A stretch of 64,000 nt of DNA, taken from positions 1-64,000 of the forward strand of contig JANQFV010000072.1 of assembly GCA_028277645.1 (NCBI GenBank), given 5' to 3'. Positions within the stretch are counted from its first letter, which is position 1. Each line of letters starts with the position of its first letter. A program made the position numbers and the translations under genes. Positions 62,287 through 64,000 of this stretch are shown one piece after another. The stretch comes from Phycisphaerae bacterium. GTDB taxonomy: Bacteria; Planctomycetota; Phycisphaerae; UBA1845; Fen-1342. Below the pieces are notes generated by a model. The model was not told the origin of the DNA. It saw only the letters and a list, made by a program, of their open reading frames with translations, and ran no database searches.

Positions 62287-62599
62287 TGCACCGGCCTTAG
62301 CCGACTCTCGGTCGTTCGAACCAGATGCCTGTTTTGCGCATGTGAAGACCTGTCGGCAGAAGCAGCATAACCACCATAGAAGATTCTGGGGCATTCAAGA
62401 GGATCTTATATTGATACATCCGAAATTCTGGGTACTACTCACAACAGTAGATGCACTGACTTATCGCAGTGTTTACTCAAGCGCAGTCGTCGTTGGCTGA
62501 TTGACGGCATAGCGACGTTGGGGACTGTGTTACTCTCTTACCCCTCCGTGGCGCGGGGCTACAGGTGGGGTATCCAAGTCACGACAAAAGGAGTTTGTT
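62287..62599. other. non-coding region upstream of the last gene, lower GC
   Basis: About 310 bases of visibly lower GC than the rest of the window. They hold the leader of the gene at 62600, with AAAGGAG at 62587-62593. TTGACG (62501-62506) is a possible -35 but its -10 partner is poorly spaced. No gene is seen. Confidence 0.4.
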
Positions 62600-64000
62600 A
62601 TGTGCAAGGTGCATTACGTTTTAAGTCTGTCGGTAATCTCGATCCTCATCCTGCCGCCCGTCACGCTTGGCGACTGCGGCCTCCGACTGGTCGTAGACAT
62701 CATTTTCGATGAGGAGACGTGGATCGCTGAACCGGTGTTTTCGTGCGCGCAGGCATCTGCGTATTGGGCAATGACGGTTTTCTGGTGCGACGGCACCAGC
62801 GGCGTTGCGGCTCATTGGTGCGGCAATGCTGATTGTTCCTCCGAAAATAGGGCAGCAGCCGGATGCACCGCACCGGACTGGGGCTCCGCGCATGACTATA
62901 TCTGCGCGTCTGCAACTACGTTTCCACCTGGGAGCGGCGAGGAGATTCTCGTCGCGGGCGGCACGAGCAAGCCAGGACTCTGGGCCTGCTTGGACGACCC
63001 TTGGGTGATCTGGCCGGTCTCGTCGGGGTCGAATGCCAGCGTTGCCTACGCATTCAGTCTGGTCCCCAAACCGGGCGTGAGCGTTCCCCACGACGAGCTC
63101 CGGACGAACGCGTGGACCGCAAACATCGCGGTCTCGCTGCCAGACCCAAACAGCAGCGCAGTGCCAAACCCCAACGGTACGTTGCTCATGAACACTGGTA
63201 TAGCGCGCTTTTTTCCAGTGGTTGACAGCGGCCTGATCAGTGACATGTGGTTGATGCATGCCCAAACGTATCGACTCGCACAAAACCTCTCCTTAAACGG
63301 GGAAATCTGGGAGGGTTTCGCGACGTTAAGCGGCAGCGATGGGGTCAGCCAACTCGCGGTTGGACTTCAGGAGTTTCGCGACGACAAGTACGACGTAACG
63401 GGCTATCTGGGCCTCGACGGAAACGGCCGCTCCAACGTGAACGACGTCGTCGAGTTCGCAGCACAACTAATTGGTGACACCGATCCGAATGTCATTGGTC
63501 GTTGGGACTTCAACGGCAACGGGGCGATCGAAGGCCTCGTCGCATACGTTGACGGCCATGAAGTCGACGGCGATCAGGTCTACCTTCAGCGCGCCATCGA
63601 TTTGCAGCTTGACTCCGGAGTGTTCGGCGATCTGAACTCCGACAGCGTCGCTGACTGTCAGTGGCGGTCAGAGATCGTGGATATGTTTGGCGCGGTGCTC
63701 GGCGATCCCGAATACCGGATCGAACTCGACTACGACTTGGATGGCGATACGGACGCCGACGATCTGGATCAGTTCGTAGCAGACGCATGCCCGTGGGACC
63801 TCGGTGATGCAGACTGTAGCGGCGTAGTCGGCTTCGACGACATCAACGCGTTTCAGGCCGCGCTGATCGATGGAGAGGCCGCATACTACGCCGTGTATCC
63901 GGATTGTCGTTGGTTGAATTCCGATATGGACTGCGATGGAACGGTCGGCTTCGGCGACATCAACTACTTTGTGGATTGTATGACGTACGGACTGTGCAGT
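62600..64000 (+). CDS. secreted multi-repeat dockerin-like protein (partial, paralogue of the protein at 56665)
   Basis: The frame is open from ATG 62600 (467 codons) to the window edge with no stop. AAAGGAG lies seven bases upstream. A signal peptide (LSLSVISILILPPVTLG) is followed by a Cys/Trp-rich N-terminal half and several acidic calcium-binding-like repeats (GDLNSDSVADCQWRSEIV; DYDLDGDTDADDLDQ). It ends with a dockerin-like pair (GVVGFDDINAFQAALI and GTVGFGDINYFVDCM). Comparison with the paralogue at 56665-58011 predicts that only a few residues are missing after the window end. Confidence 0.85.
   Translation, partial: MCKVHYVLSLSVISILILPPVTLGDCGLRLVVDIIFDEETWIAEPVFSCAQASAYWAMTVFWCDGTSGVAAHWCGNADCSSENRAAAGCTAPDWGSAHDYICASATTFPPGSGEEILVAGGTSKPGLWACLDDPWVIWPVSSGSNASVAYAFSLVPKPGVSVPHDELRTNAWTANIAVSLPDPNSSAVPNPNGTLLMNTGIARFFPVVDSGLISDMWLMHAQTYRLAQNLSLNGEIWEGFATLSGSDGVSQLAVGLQEFRDDKYDVTGYLGLDGNGRSNVNDVVEFAAQLIGDTDPNVIGRWDFNGNGAIEGLVAYVDGHEVDGDQVYLQRAIDLQLDSGVFGDLNSDSVADCQWRSEIVDMFGAVLGDPEYRIELDYDLDGDTDADDLDQFVADACPWDLGDADCSGVVGFDDINAFQAALIDGEAAYYAVYPDCRWLNSDMDCDGTVGFGDINYFVDCMTYGLCS

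Noticed and set aside
1..64000. CRISPR array, IS element or integrase
   Set aside because: No set of regularly spaced identical repeats, no transposase-like protein and no attachment-type direct repeats at the tRNAs were seen.

Overview
The window looks like chromosomal DNA from a free-living, GC-rich member of the Planctomycetota, possibly class Phycisphaerae. This is inferred from gene content, not from a marker gene. The signs are an ECF-type sigma factor beside a Ser/Thr kinase with an RDD membrane domain, many prepilin-type proteins with an FTLIELLVV-like N-terminus and a C-terminal DGHA motif, secreted proteins ending in paired FGDINPFVD dockerin-like repeats, a PEP-CTERM protein, and a cysteine module shared by unrelated secreted proteins. 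No rRNA, CRISPR array, IS element or integrase was seen. Two tRNAs are present, Val(TAC) and Gly(GCC).

Layout. 1-2.8 kb: minus-strand sigma factor and kinase, the kinase cut by the window edge. 3.0-7.6 kb: a pseudopilin operon (H-, J-, I- and K-like) in which three proteins carry extra extracytoplasmic domains, followed by a lone receiver domain. 7.6-13.9 kb: tRNA-Val, a PEP-CTERM protein, a DUF192 lipoprotein, truB and a large secreted lamin-tail/dockerin protein. 14.0-17.3 kb: an iron-type ABC permease and binding lipoprotein with no ATPase, then a sugar transferase. 17.6-24.4 kb: tRNA-Gly, a membrane protein, an FG-GAP-like secreted protein, an M14 peptidase lipoprotein and a PocR-GAF-PP2C phosphatase. 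24.6-30.4 kb: sucC without sucD, a small protein/nucleotidyltransferase pair, hldE, and a TPR-containing exported protein. 30.7-36.5 kb: a sucrose-metabolism neighbourhood (PfkB sugar kinase, GH100-like invertase, sucrose-phosphatase-like HAD, sucrose-phosphate-synthase-like glycosyltransferase, and an HIT/GalT-like phosphorylase). 36.6-41.0 kb: two paralogous pseudopilins flanking a beta-helix dockerin protein. 41.0-47 kb: a possible structured ncRNA, a ubiE-like methyltransferase, a coiled-coil lipoprotein, a second beta-helix dockerin protein and a large coiled-coil membrane protein. 47.1-49.3 kb: a compact three-gene module (MqsR-like toxin candidate, YgiT-type zinc-finger/HTH antitoxin, variant ParA/KGGVGR-type ATPase). 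49.4-52.5 kb: a translationally coupled glycosyltransferase, radical SAM/SPASM protein and beta-propeller-like lipoprotein. 52.7-64 kb: a PilT-like ATPase, a GH13 dockerin amylase, two paralogous multi-repeat dockerin proteins (the second cut by the window edge), a third DGHA pseudopilin, a lipoprotein plus outer-membrane-barrel operon, and a CYTH protein.

Together the genes suggest a cell that invests in exported, calcium-binding, carbohydrate-handling proteins, in type II/IV pilin-like assemblies, and in making and recycling sucrose. The strongest candidates for an undescribed system are the domain-decorated pseudopilin operon, the three-gene toxin/antitoxin/variant-ATPase module, and two families of short palindromes placed at or just after stop codons.
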